Part shown: positions 23,025-34,600 of the stretch, piece after piece
Position numbering within the stretch: the stretch's first letter is position 1
Layout of the letters: every line of letters begins with the position of its first letter
Source: Rhodotorula mucilaginosa
Lineage: Eukaryota > Basidiomycota > Microbotryomycetes > Sporidiobolales > Sporidiobolaceae
Length of the DNA stretch: 64,000 nucleotides
NCBI GenBank assembly: GCA_034406715.1
Contig: CP137869.1
Coordinates: 1,116,001-1,180,000, forward strand
Direction of reading: 5' to 3'
Made by a program: the position numbers and the translations under genes
Notes under the pieces: model-generated
What the model was told of the DNA's origin: nothing
Databases searched by the model: none
What the model saw: the letters and a program-made list of their open reading frames with translations, nothing else

Positions 23025-24854
23025 CGTCGCCATGTCTGGGAGGACGACGACCCGCTGCTGGACGAGGACGAGGATCAACAAGACGCGTCCGATGTCAGCG
23101 CGGACAACCGTACGCTCAGAACATCTCCTTGACCTGGCAGCGGCCCCCGAGCTGACAATGGCTTGCATCTTGCTTGGCGACAGCTCTTTGCCCGTTCTGC
23201 GATCGCCCGCTCCCTTCGAATCTCCTCCCTCAACTGCAGCACGATCATGACCACCTCATGAACCTCCCCGAGGCGATCTTCAAGCCGTCGTTGTACAACC
23301 AGCAGCACGTCAACTTGCCGGTACAACAGACGGCCCTTTTTTGCCGGCGCCACGAGCTCCAGCGGACTGTCTACGACCAGGGCGTCGCTGCCGGCTACCC
23401 CACCACGTACGACTTTGACGAGCTTGACAAGTGAGTTCTTGCTTCTACGGGATTTGTCTTGATGGGTAATGCAAGGAATTGACATACCCTGCTGCGTACT
23501 CAGGCGTGTCCGACTCCTGCTGCCCAAGATCAACCGCTTCGGGACGAGCCGGCGAGATCGTCGTTTTGGCGAGAATGGAAGGACGAGGCGCCTCCGCAGC
23601 CATTCGGGAAAGACGTCGCGTCGCTGAGCGCAGCTGGACATGCGCGATTGTAATTGCTCTCGCGTCGACTTGGCTAGTGAGTCTCGACCTCTTCCAGTTG
23701 TCATCCGGATCGAATCTTGTGAGCTGATTGACTTTTCGCGCAATGACAGCCTCGGGAGTCTCAGTGCCGACATCATTCACCCACTTGCTCACGAGCGCTA
23801 CTGCGGTAGCCTCTACAAGGACCCAATTCATGAAGTCACCGACGCGGTCCCCCACCACCGAGTAGAGGACTTTACCTCAACCGTCATCGCCGGCGAAATC
23901 GCCTGCGAGTTTGTCATGGAAGACCTCGGACTGTCGAGTAGGACCGAGGCTAAGGGCGTCCTGGTCCGCTCGGCCGACTACGGACAGCTCGTCTTTTCTG
24001 AAGCAGTCGACGACGACCCGCCTCCCGCGACCGACTCGGATCAGCTGCAGCGCACCGATGGCAGCAGCAGCAGCAGTGACGGCGAAGACGGCGACGAGGA
24101 TCGCGAACTTACCCCGTTGTCGGGTTTCGAAACTCCGGCGAGCTGCTACGAATCGGAAACTGTCGAGCCGGAGCCGTCTACGTCGAAGGCGGATCGCCGT
24201 CGCAGTGGGCCGGTGGACTACCGCGCTCTGAACAGCGGGTCCGACTACCGCAAGACCAGCACTGCCACCGCCATGTCGGGGAAAAGAGGGACGAAGCGGT
24301 CTGCTGCCCCTCAACCGACCATGAGCAAGCCTCAGAAGCGCGAGAAGCTTTCGAACCCGTCTTCGGAACCCGGCAACACCACCAGCAGGAGCAAAGTTTC
24401 GACCCTTTCCAACGACAAGCCCAGCACGTCCAAAGCCGGAAAGTCCGCCGCTCCGCAGCCGATGCAGCTGCGTCTGCCGAGGGCGGTAGCCCGGCCCTCG
24501 ACAAGCGCCAAGGCTCAAGAGACCGTCGAGAGCGAAGCGCACAGCAGCAGCAGCGACGATGACGACGAAGCAGCAGCAGCGGGTCGCGCAACGAAGGTCG
24601 CAAAGCAGCAAGCGCGAGGGCGCAAGAAGAAGAAGGAGAAGAAGCCGAGGAAGAAGACGCTGAGATTGAAAGGTTGGTCTTCCCTCTCGACCATGACGCC
24701 TGGTGCACTGAGCTGACAGCTCTCCATGACAACAGCCGACGTACAAGCCCTTTTCGACACGGATCCCGCCGACACCGACAGTTCTGGCGAGGCTTCTCCA
24801 GATCCCAAACGCTGTCCACGAAAGAAGGCCGACGTGCTCCCGACCTCGATCTAG
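23025..24854 (+). CDS. RTC4-domain-like protein carried by the transposon (start unresolved, possible frameshift)
   Basis: Resembles the RTC4-like domain (yeast restriction of telomere capping 4) found in many basidiomycete proteins; molecular role unknown. The N-terminal exon is acidic (WEDDDPLLDEDEDQQDAS) and joins by intron 23110-23183 to a Cys pair and the domain: LCPFCDRPLPSNLLPQLQ, ALFCRRHELQRTVYDQG and AAGYPTTYDFDELDK. An intron from 23431 leads to RVRLLLPKINRF. A later exon gives FWREWKDEAPPQPF and, over intron 23650-23749, HERYCGSLYKDPIHE and VEDFTSTVIAGEIACEFVME, the domain end. A basic, Ser/Asp-rich tail with Lys-rich KKKKEKKPRKK follows to TAG 24852-24854. RINRF and FWREW are in different frames: either a one-base shift within 23504-23649, or a later acceptor at 23556. 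No in-frame ATG was found for the first exon. It may therefore be decaying. Confidence 0.6.
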
Positions 24855-24911
24855 ATTCAGGCGGCATACTCGGGAGGCGGCGCACTCGACCGCCAAGCAA
24901 ATACGGCCAAG

Positions 24912-26255
24912 ATGTCCACAAGCGCGACCTTGCCGCAGATTCACGAGGCCATCTCGACCCTGACAGGCATCTTGCAGGACGAACTCGACTTCCACTCGCT
25001 CAAGTTCCTGATCCTGCCGAGCTCGAGTAGCGCAATCGGATCAAGGGCGTTCTCGTCGCTCGTGACATCCGTCGAGCTTGACCACTTTCGCGACTCGCTG
25101 CGGGGCATTGCGGCGAAGGGCACCGTTCTCTTCCAGCTCCCCCGCCCGTCTCTCCTTCCTCCGCCGGTAAGCTGGCCCCCTTTGAACTCTTCTCCTGCCT
25201 CGCAAGATGCCGCCTTCCTTCTCGTGTCCGTACACTGACGGTGAGCTGTTTTGCGCTGCCAGGTCTCGAACGGAAAGAAAGCGCCCGGCGCTGCGAAAGC
25301 TGGTGCGAACGGCTCGACGAGTCTCGCTCAGTCGAGTGATTTGACCGAAAAGGCGCGCATAAGGTCTCTTATTTCGATGCTCTAGCAGATTGCTGATGTG
25401 TTGCGGTTTTTATGCTTTGTGATTCCTTACTCTCGTTTCTGGCGGGTTTTCCCTACGGGGTTTTTCCTCCCGCGTGTATACTCCCCTTCCCTCGCTTCTG
25501 TTACCCCTCCCCCAGTTAGCTGGTTTGGCGGCTCACTCTAGTTAGTGGCCCCAGTCGACATGAGTCTCTTCTAGGCTCGAACGACTTTAAACTTGGAATT
25601 TATCCTATCCTATCCTATCCATGTGTTGCGGTTTGCTGCAGATCACCGCTTGGAAGGAGAAGATCAAGGAGCTTTACCAGGTCGGGTCCTGCCCGGAGCA
25701 CCCTACGGCGGCTTGCATGATCCAGGGCCAGCATCACTACGACATGCTCGACGAAGCTCGTCTTGACGTGCTTGCCAAAGCTCTCGTATGCTCGTCTTCC
25801 TCCCCTGGGACTCGCCCACGCTGACTTTGCCTTCTCTATTTTCTCAGGCCGAGGAACGTCACGGCGCGAATCTGGAGTCTGGCCTGATACATCCCTTCTT
25901 CGGACCAAAGCGTGCCATCGGAGCGACACCCGACACCGACGCCGGCTCAGGCTCCACCTTGTACAGCATGCCGGGCAAGGCCAAGACGCCGGACATGATG
26001 CAAGCGCTTCTGGCCTTGCAGTCGACAACGATGATGCTGCAGCAACAGCAGCAACAGCAGCACCAACAGCAGCCGACCCAGCAGCAACAGCAGCAACAGC
26101 ACCCGCAGCCATCTCTCGGTGGCGCTCCTCCGTCCGAGCCGGTCTCGGAGGAACTCGTCCAGTTCGCCGCGCAGCATCACCTCGAGCCCGCTACCGCCAT
26201 GACAATTTCGGAATACGGCATATCCTTGCATGAACTCACGCCTACTTGGAACTGA
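24912..26255 (+). CDS. Uncharacterised transposon-borne protein (CPEH-motif, Gln-rich tail)
   Basis: No named family recognised. ATG 24912 opens exon 1 (24912-25166; ILQDELDFHSLKFLILPSSS), then exon 2 from 25263 (SDLTEKARIR), exon 3 (25642-25785; WKEKIKELYQVGSCPEHPTA, ACMIQGQHHYDML) and exon 4 (25848-26255). The Trp...Cys-Pro-x-His...His layout recalls hypothetical proteins that I remember as multiplied in mushroom-forming fungi. The last exon has a CAG/CAA-coded Gln run and ends at TGA. The intron between exons 2 and 3 holds a LINE fragment, and with GT-AG borders the two exons are out of phase by one base, so this join is unresolved. Another open frame directly downstream (YLELNEDMEDTKKMWADLEG, to about 26370) looks like a lost C-terminal helix region. 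It lies only 57 bases after the RTC4-like stop, so a joint transcript is possible. Confidence 0.5.
25410..25620 (+). mobile_element. 5'-truncated LINE copy (TATCC-tailed family) in an intron
   Basis: 211 bases ending in GACTTTAAACTTGGAATT plus (TATCC)n. It is flanked by the direct repeat ATGTGTTGCGGTTT (25396-25409 and 25621-25634), a 14-base target-site duplication left by target-primed reverse transcription. No coding part is left. The same 3'UTR occurs inverted at 29385-29540 and 34195-34340. Confidence 0.88.
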
Positions 26256-26607
26256 ACGAGGATATGGAGGACACGAAGAAGATGTGGGCGGACTTGGAGG
26301 GGACACCAGGTCAACTGAAACCCTTCCTTCGCGCTCTGAAGTCTCATTGCGCGGGACTGGAGCAAATGTAAGAGTCCCGCTGCCGCTTCCTCCCCTCCTC
26401 AATCCTTCCTCCCTTCCTTCCCCTTCCGCCCTGCGCCTTGATCAGCTTTCCTCGCTTTTCCTTTTCCGTGTTGTCATGAAGATGTGCGTGATGTACAGTC
26501 TGTCCTTATCCGCATTTGCTGTTGCTTGCAAAAGATATGTTACGCTTGTTATACAGAACAGTCTACAAGGTGGGCTTCCCACGAAGCCATTGAGCGTCCT
26601 GCGCAGT

Positions 26608-27785
26608 TTAGATAATCCAACCCGCATAGCGAAACAGCGCCCGCGCCAGCTTTGGTCCAATCTGCATCGCTACATACTCAATGGCCTCGCCGGGTTCAAA
26701 CTCTGCAAAGAGGTCGGCCTCGGCAGCGAGCATGCGTTTGGCTGCTCGAGTAATCCGACAAGAACCATGTCAGTTTTGGGACGCGTCGCTGGAAGCAAAT
26801 TCGGCGCACTCACTCCAGCCAAACGCGCCCTCGATTGCGTTGAATTCTGGGCATCGAGCGGGAATAAAGACGAGCAGGACGCCTGCGATCCGCGTCCGGA
26901 AGACATCAGCCCTCAGCCGCACGCGAAAAGGGAATTGAGAGCGCATCAAACTCACCGAGAGCCTGCAGAGTCAATGAGAGGAGCGCACTTTTATGTATTG
27001 AACAATTGTCCATGACGATGACCGAGTTCTTTCCGGGGTAGGGCTCGAGAAACGGGGACTGAGGGTGGGAGCGAGTCAGCAAGAAAGAGGGCACGGGATC
27101 AAAGGGAGGAGCCGAGACGACCTACCAAATCGTCAGGGACAAAGTCGTAGAACGACGAAGAATTGAACGCGCCCTCGACGGTCCGCGTGACCAGCATGCC
27201 GTCGATGCCGAGCGCGGCGACCATCAAGAATTTCTTGCCCCGGTTCCCGCTCCTTGCCGCAGCGGCCTGTGTGCCCTTCAAGCTCCATCCGTAGCCGCGA
27301 GAGAAGTCGGTTCGGTCGTGCGCCGTTTCGTCAACGTAGACGAGTTGGTCGGGGGTGAAGCCGCCGTCGGAAATGTAGTCGACGAAATCTTGGCGAGCCG
27401 CCTCGTCTCGCTCGTCCGAGACCCATTGCATCCGCTTGTGTGTAAAGCCCAGTCGCTTCATTTCTGTGTACACGGTGCGGAGGCTGAGTTGCGGGTCATT
27501 GGGTTCGGTGTCGAGGCGAAGGGAATCTGCGATCTCGCGGCTGAAGACGTCGGGGCATGCCTCAAGCGCCTCCTGAATCTGCGCCTGCTGCGTAGATGTA
27601 CCTTTCCTGGGTCTGCTGCGGATGGGTTTGGGCTTGAGTGAGCCGGTCGACTCAAAGCAATCGAGCCAGCAAGCGACCGTTGTCGGGTGAACTCCCATCG
27701 CTGTAGCGGCGTCGGTAACGGAGCTTCCACTATGTACAAGCTCCAGAGTCCGCCAGCGGAGATCTTGAGACTTCGCACGGGGCAT
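26608..27785 (-). CDS. Tc1/mariner/IS630 DD34E transposase, four exons, intact
   Basis: Cut-and-paste transposase expected to bind the terminal repeats and move the element between TA sites. Exons 27126-27785, 26956-27058, 26814-26882 and 26608-26741 join in frame (966 bases) to a 321-residue protein; introns are 55-75 bases (GTAGGT, GTGAGT, GTGAGT donors). The N-terminus has a helix-turn-helix (HSGSSVTDAATAMGVHPTTV) and a second DNA-binding helical segment with basic linker KPIRSRPRKGTS. The catalytic core has YVDETAHDRTD (D152), VIVMDNCSIH (D237) and PEFNAIEGAFGW (E272), with 34 residues between the second D and the E. The C-terminus ALFRYAGWII is typical of DDE_3 proteins. ATG 27783-27785, stop 26608-26610. 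No break is seen, so the element may still be able to move. Confidence 0.93.
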
Positions 27786-27991
27786 TTAAGGTAGCTATAT
27801 GGGTATACGAGGCGGGAAGCGAAGAGAGGAGTTGTGCTTCCGCGGCAGCTCCGACTCGACGTTCGAGCTGCCGATCTCTATCACTACATTGCTGCAGGAG
27901 GGCCAGAGGTGGCTCGTTACCAGAGAATAGATGCTACTGTCCACGATGCTACCACTTTTAGACTTCTACAAGCAGAGTTGCGAAACGGAAA

Positions 27992-28037
27992 AGGCGGCAA
28001 AAATCCGGCCGACCTGCAACCTTTTTCGCGTTCACTG
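27992..28037 (-). repeat. Right terminal inverted repeat of the DD34E transposon
   Basis: Inverted match to 22733-22778; ends CGCGTTCACTG followed by TA. Confidence 0.9.
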
Positions 28038-28641
28038 TATGCAGAGCAAGAGCAACCCACACAAAACTGGTCTAGCCAAAATGGTAAACTTTGCGAAGTC
28101 CAACACACCCACAGCCATGTGGGGAGGGCTGACTGGCAGCGCAATAGTAAATCAAGTCTTTAAGCAGGTGAAGGAGGAACCGGGAGGGCAGGGAGCGACA
28201 GCACAAAATTGGCCACCCACTCACTAGTGCACAGGCAAAGAAAGGACCATCCAGCGTAGCTCTTTATATCTGACAACAATCACCAGACGAGGAGGTCAAT
28301 AATGTGCAGCACTCACAGATGGCCAGATCAATAGATGAATCAAGTTTGAAGTCATATCGGGCTGAAGGAATCTCACACAGACTGCAGGCACTCCACAAAG
28401 CGGGGGAAGCGAGGAGAGGCCCGAAGGAGAAACTGCTCATTGAGACAAGTTGGAGAGGATGGAGGGAATAGGTGAGAGGGAGTGCCTAGGCATCTGTGAT
28501 GGAGGCAGAACTCAACTAGACGCATCATCCAAGGGTGGGCAGTGGAGGGTGTTGAAGTGGCCTGAGTTGGCAAGGTATTGGAGTGTTGCCTACATTACAT
28601 TGCACACAACTTGCTAAGTGTAGCCTTGATTGTTGGAAGTG
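28038..28641. other. Gene-free spacer between the transposon and the LINE array
   Basis: About 600 bases without a supported gene. Includes an inverted LINE 3'-end trace near 28327-28370 (GATGAATCAAGTTTGAAGTC). The rest is not recognised. Confidence 0.55.
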
Positions 28642-31600
28642 CTGAGACCCGCAAACACCTCTTCCTTCACTGCCTGCTCTACACCAACCCGCGTGCGACA
28701 ACATGTTAATTAGATGGATAGATAAATCCGTTAAGTTTGGTCAGTTTCAAGTCATGTCAAGCGAACAAGCCCATGTTTGGATACTCTACAATGTGCGGAA
28801 GCGAGGAAAGGCCCGAGGCGCAGGCAACATCTGCGCTCATCAATCCGGCTGCTTCATCCGTAGCACTTCCGGGCGCAGAGGACAGTGTAGAGGTCTGACC
28901 ATGAGCATCTGTCCCAGACTGTCCAGTTGCTGACAATACAGACAGCCTGATTGTCACCAGCTTCGGCTCTCTCCTACTCAAAGTTGACATTAAGTACGTC
29001 AATCTCTGCACTACAAAAGGGTGATCTGGTCTGCAGCAGCCCAGTCCAAATCAGCAGCAGAGGGAGAGAGATAATTGTTGAAAAGGTGCCGGTTGCTAAT
29101 GCAGTCTATTGCGCAGTGCTGGTCATGGCAAGCGGATTATTCAGGTCAGCAGCAGCTAATGCGGTGGGTTCAGAAGGAAACATACCTTCGACCTGCTTTC
29201 CTGGCTGAGTTGCTATTGTCTGCGTGCTGCGTCCGGCCTGCAATCCTCCCACTGTCCTACCAAACACAATCTAGCCTATCAGAATTTCTGCTTCACTCTC
29301 TCCTCGCTAGGGTATGTTGATCTTGGATGCTGAGCACAGACCCAGTTTTTCTTTGGGCCCTTCCCCACTTCCTCACTTGGTGTAGTAGGATAGGATAGGA
29401 TAAATTCCAAGTTTAAAGTCATTCGAGCCTAGACAAGACTCATGTCGACTGGGGACACTAACTAGAGTGAGCCACCAAACCAGCTACCTGGGGGAGGGGG
29501 TAGCAGAAGCGAGGGAAGGGGGGTATAGTATCCTTGGTCTACATGGGCTTAATAGCTTGATATGACTTGAAACTTGATTCATCCATCCATCCATGCCCTG
29601 CCATCCCAAGGATAGGATAAATTCCAAGTTTAAAGTCGTTCGAGCCTAGAAGAGACTCGTGCCATCCCAATGTCACTGCCATCCCAATGTCACCCACCCT
29701 CCTCACAACCTCCTCGCGGCCTGGGCTTGATTGAACACAGATGTCTGCTGCCAGAAGCCTTGGCGCTTCCTGCAGGCTGGTCTGCCTCAAGGCAGCAGAA
29801 AAGGTGTGGGTACCCCTCCTCCTTTGTTCAATAACTCATGGCACCCGACTCCATGCCATCTTCACCTCTCTTGATGCTTTCCTTCTCTCGCCTCCACTCC
29901 TCGCTCTCGCGCCGCCAGTCGACCTTGCTCACTCGACTACGCACAGGCGCTTGCGATCTCGGCGCCTACAGGGCGCACTTCGAACCGGAACGGCTCCTCT
30001 GCGCGTGCGGTGGCGAGCCGGAGACCCGCAAACACCTCTTCCTTCACTGCCTGCTCTACACCAACCCGCGTGCGACAACATGTTAATTAGATGGATAGAT
30101 AAATCCGTTAAGTTTGGTCAGTTTCAAGTCATATCAAGCGAACAAGCCCATGTTTGGATACTCTACAATGTGCGGAAGCGAGGAAAGGCCCGAGGCGCAG
30201 GCAACATCTGCGCTCATCAATCCGGCTGCTTCATCCGTAGCACTTCCGGGCGCAGAGGACAGTGTAGAGGTCTGACCATGAGCATCTGTCCCAGACTGTC
30301 CAGTTGCTGACAATACAGACAGCCCGATTGTCACCAGCTTCGGCTCTCTCCTACTCAAAGTTGACATTAAGTACGTCAATCTCTGCACTACAAAAGGGTG
30401 ATCTGGTCTGCAGCAGCCCAGTCCAAATCAGCAGCAGAGGGAGAGAGATAATTGTTGAAAAGGTGCCGGTTGCTAATGCAGTCTATTGCGCAGTGCTGGT
30501 CATGGCAAGCGGATTATTCAGGTCAGCAGCAGCTAATGCGGTGGGTTCAGAAGGAAACATACCTTCGACCTGCTTTCCTGGCTGAGTTGCTATTGTCTGC
30601 GTGCTGCGTCCGGCCTGCAATCCTCCCACTGTCCTACCAAACACAATCTAGCCTATCAGAATTTCTGCTTCACTCTCTCCTCGCTAGGGTATGTTGATCT
30701 TGGATGCTGAGCACAGACCCAGTTTTTCTTTGGGCCCTTCCCCACTTCCTCACTTGGTGTAGTAGGATAGGATAGGATACATTCCAAGTTTAAAGTCGTT
30801 CGAGCCTAGAAGAGACTCGTGCCATCCCAATGTCACTGCCATCCCAATGTCACCCACCCTCCTCACAACCTCCTCGCGGCCTGGGCTTGATTGAACACAG
30901 ATGTCTGCTGCCAGAAGCCTTGGCGCTTCCTGCAGGCTGGTCTGCCTCAAGGCAGCAGAAAAGGTGTGGGTACCCCTCCTCCTTTGTTCAATAACTCATG
31001 GCACCCGACTCCATGCCATCTTCACCTCTCTTGATGCTTTCCTTCTCTCGCCTCCACTCCTCGCTCTCGCGCCGCCAGTCGACCTTGCTCACTCGACTAC
31101 GCACAGGCGCTTGCGATCTCGGCGCCTACAGGGCGCACTTCGAACCGGAACGGCTCCTCTGCGCGTGCGGTGGCGAGCCGGAGACCCGCAAACACCTCTT
31201 CCTTCACTGCCTGCTCTACACCAACCCGCGTGCGACAACATGTTAATTAGATGGATAGATAAATCCGTTAAGTTTGGTCAGTTTCAAGTCATGTCAAGCG
31301 AACAAGCCCATGTTTGGATACTCTACAATGTGCGGAAGCGAGGAAAGGCCCGAGGCGCAGGCAACATCTGCGCTCATCAATCCGGCTGCTTCATCCGTAG
31401 CACTTCCGGGCGCAGAGGACAGTGTAGAGGTCTGACCATGAGCATCTGTCCCAGACTGTCCAGTTGCTGACAATACAGACAGCCCGATTGTCACCAGCTT
31501 CGGCTCTCTCCTACTCAAAGTTGACATTAAGTACGTCAATCTCTGCACTACAAAAGGGTGATCTGGTCTGCAGCAGCCCAGTCCAAATCAGCAGCAGAGG

Positions 31601-34600
31601 GAGAGAGATAATTGTTGAAAAGGTGCCGGTTGCTAATGCAGTCTATTGCGCAGTGCTGGTCATGGCAAGCGGATTATTCAGGTCAGCAGCAGCTAATGCG
31701 GTGGGTTCAGAAGGAAACATACCTTCGACCTGCTTTCCTGGCTGAGTTGCTATTGTCTGCGTGCTGCGTCCGGCCTGCAATCCTCCCACTGTCCTACCAA
31801 ACACAATCTAGCCTATCAGAATTTCTGCTTCACTCTCTCCTCGCTAGGGTATGTTGATCTTGGATGCTGAGCACAGACCCAGTTTTTCTTTGGGCCCTTC
31901 CCCACTTCCTCACTTGGTGTAGTAGGATAGGATAGGATAAATTCCAAGTTTAAAGTCGTTCGAGCCTAGAAGAGCCATCCCAATGTCACCCACCCTCCTC
32001 ACAACCTCCTCGCGGCCTGGGCTTGATTGAACACAGATGTCTGCTGCCAGAAGCCTTGGCGCTTCCTGCAGGCTGGTCTGCCTCAAGGCAGCAGAAAAGG
32101 TGTGGGTACCCCTCCTCCTTTGTTCAATAACTCATGGCACCCGACTCCATGCCATCTTCACCTCTCTTGATGCTTTCCTTCTCTCGCCTCCACTCCTCGC
32201 TCTCGCGCCGCCAGTCGACCTTGCTCACTCGACTACGCACAGGCGCTTGCGATCTCGGCGCCTACAGGGCGCACTTCGAACCGGAACGGCTCCTCTGCGC
32301 GTGCGGTGGCGAGCCGGAGACCCGCAAACACCTCTTCCTTCACTGCCTGCTCTACACCAACCCGCGTGCGACAACATGTTAATTAGATGGATAGATAAAT
32401 CCGTTAAGTTTGGTCAGTTTCAAGTCATGTCAAGCGAACAAGCCCATGTTTGGATACTCTACAATGTGCGGAAGCGAGGAAAGGCCCGAGGCGCAGGCAA
32501 CATCTGCGCTCATCAATCCGGCTGCTTCATCCGTAGCACTTCCGGGCGCAGAGGACAGTGTAGAGGTCTGACCATGAGCATCTGTCCCAGACTGTCCAGT
32601 TGCTGACAATACAGACAGCCCGATTGTCACCAGCTTCGGCTCTCTCCTACTCAAAGTTGACATTAAGTACGTCAATCTCTGCACTACAAAAGGGTGATCT
32701 GGTCTGCAGCAGCCCAGTCCAAATCAGCAGCAGAGGGAGAGAGATAATTGTTGAAAAGGTGCCGGTTGCTAATGCAGTCTATTGCGCAGTGCTGGTCATG
32801 GCAAGCGGATTATTCAGGTCAGCAGCAGCTAATGCGGTGGGTTCAGAAGGAAACATACCTTCGACCTGCTTTCCTGGCTGAGTTGCTATTGTCTGCGTGC
32901 TGCGTCCGGCCTGCAATCCTCCCACTGTCCTACCAAACACAATCTAGCCTATCAGAATTTCTGCTTCACTCTCTCCTCGCTAGGGTATGTTGATCTTGGA
33001 TGCTGAGCACAGACCCAGTTTTTCTTTGGGCCCTTCCCCACTTCCTCACTTGGTGTAGTAGGATAGGATAGGATAAATTCCAAGTTTAAAGTCGTTCGAG
33101 CCTAGAAGAGCCATCCCAATGTCACCCACCCTCCTCACAACCTCCTCGCGGCCTGGGCTTGATTGAACACAGATGTCTGCTGCCAGAAGCCTTGGCGCTT
33201 CCTGCAGGCTGGTCTGCCTCAAGGCAGCAGAAAAGGTGTGGGTACCCCTCCTCCTTTGTTCAATAACTCATGGCACCCGACTCCATGCCATCTTCACCTC
33301 TCTTGATGCTTTCCTTCTCTCGCCTCCACTCCTCGCTCTCGCGCCGCCAGTCGACCTTGCTCACTCGACTACGCACAGGCGCTTGCGATCTCGGCGCCTA
33401 CAGGGCGCACTTCGAACCGGAACGGCTCCTCTGCGCGTGCGGTGGCGAGCCGGAGACCCGCAAACACCTCTTCCTTCACTGCCTGCTCTACACCAACCCG
33501 CGTGCGACAACATGTTAATTAGATGGATAGATAAATCCGTTAAGTTTGGTCAGTTTCAAGTCATGTCAAGCGAACAAGCCCATGTTTGGATACTCTACAA
33601 TGTGCGGAAGCGAGGAAAGGCCCGAGGCGCAGGCAACATCTGCGCTCATCAATCCGGCTGCTTCATCCGTAGCACTTCCGGGCGCAGAGGACAGTGTAGA
33701 GGTCTGACCATGAGCATCTGTCCCAGACTGTCCAGTTGCTGACAATACAGACAGCCCGATTGTCACCAGCTTCGGCTCTCTCCTACTCAAAGTTGACATT
33801 AAGTACGTCAATCTCTGCACTACAAAAGGGTGATCTGGTCTGCAGCAGCCCAGTCCAAATCAGCAGCAGAGGGAGAGAGATAATTGTTGAAAAGGTGCCG
33901 GTTGCTAATGCAGTCTATTGCGCAGTGCTGGTCATGGCAAGCGGATTATTCAGGTCAGCAGCAGCTAATGCGGTGGGTTCAGAAGGAAACATACCTTCGA
34001 CCTGCTTTCCTGGCTGAGTTGCTATTGTCTGCGTGCTGCGTCCGGCCTGCAATCCTCCCACTGTCCTACCAAACACAATCTAGCCTATCAGAATTTCTGC
34101 TTCACTCTCTCCTCGCTAGGGTATGTTGATCTTGGATGCTGAGCACAGACCCAGTTTTTCTTTGGGCCCTTCCCCACTTCCTCACTTGGTGTAGTAGGAT
34201 AGGATAGGATGAATTCCAAGTTTAAAGTCATTCGAGCCTAGACAAGACTCATGTCGACTGGGGACACTAACTAGAGTGAGCCACCAAACCAGCTACCTGG
34301 GGGAGGGGGTAGCAGAAGCGAGGGAAGGGGGGTATAGTATCCTTGGTCTACATGGGCTTAATAGCTTGATATGACTTGAAACTTGATTCATCCATCCATC
34401 CATGCCCTGCCATCCCAAGGATAGGATAAATTCCAAGTTTAAAGTCGTTCGAGCCTAGAAGAGACTCGTGCCATCCCAATGTCACTGCCATCCCAATGTC
34501 ACCCACCCTCCTCACAACCTCCTCGCGGCCTGGGCTTGATTGAACACAGATGTCTGCTGCCAGAAGCCTTGGCGCTTCCTGCAGGCTGGTCTGCCTCAAG

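Larger units (their letters stand above)
22733..28037. mobile_element. 5.3-kb Tc1/mariner/IS630 (DD34E) transposon carrying extra genes
   Basis: The left end (CAGTGAACGCAAAAAAGG from 22733) and right end (reverse complement CAGTGAACGCGAAAAAGG, ending 28037) are inverted repeats matching at about 43 of 46 positions. Each end is bordered by TA (22731-22732 and 28038-28039), the target duplication typical of Tc1/mariner. Inside, on the minus strand near the right end, lies an intact four-exon DD34E transposase. On the plus strand lie two unrelated-looking genes (RTC4-like, and an uncharacterised one), and within the second a 211-base LINE fragment with its own 14-base target duplication. Usual mariner elements are 1.3-2.5 kb with a single gene, so this one is large. 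No second, inner pair of inverted repeats around the transposase was found by eye, so the whole 5.3 kb seems to be one unit. Confidence 0.85.

Noticed and set aside
23877-24995. 372-residue minus-strand frame opposite the RTC4-like gene
   Set aside because: Low-complexity Arg/Leu/Ala antisense shadow of a Ser/Lys-rich tail; no family motif, while the plus strand carries the domain and splice sites.
26550-27860. A smaller, separate mariner copy limited to the transposase gene
   Set aside because: No inverted repeats with TA borders were found close to the transposase; the only matching ends are at 22733 and 28037.
29741-30310. 189-residue open frame repeated five times in the array
   Set aside because: It runs across a LINE C-terminal fragment in a frame other than the LINE frame and continues into inverted LINE DNA. 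Its conservation follows from recent tandem duplication, not from coding selection.
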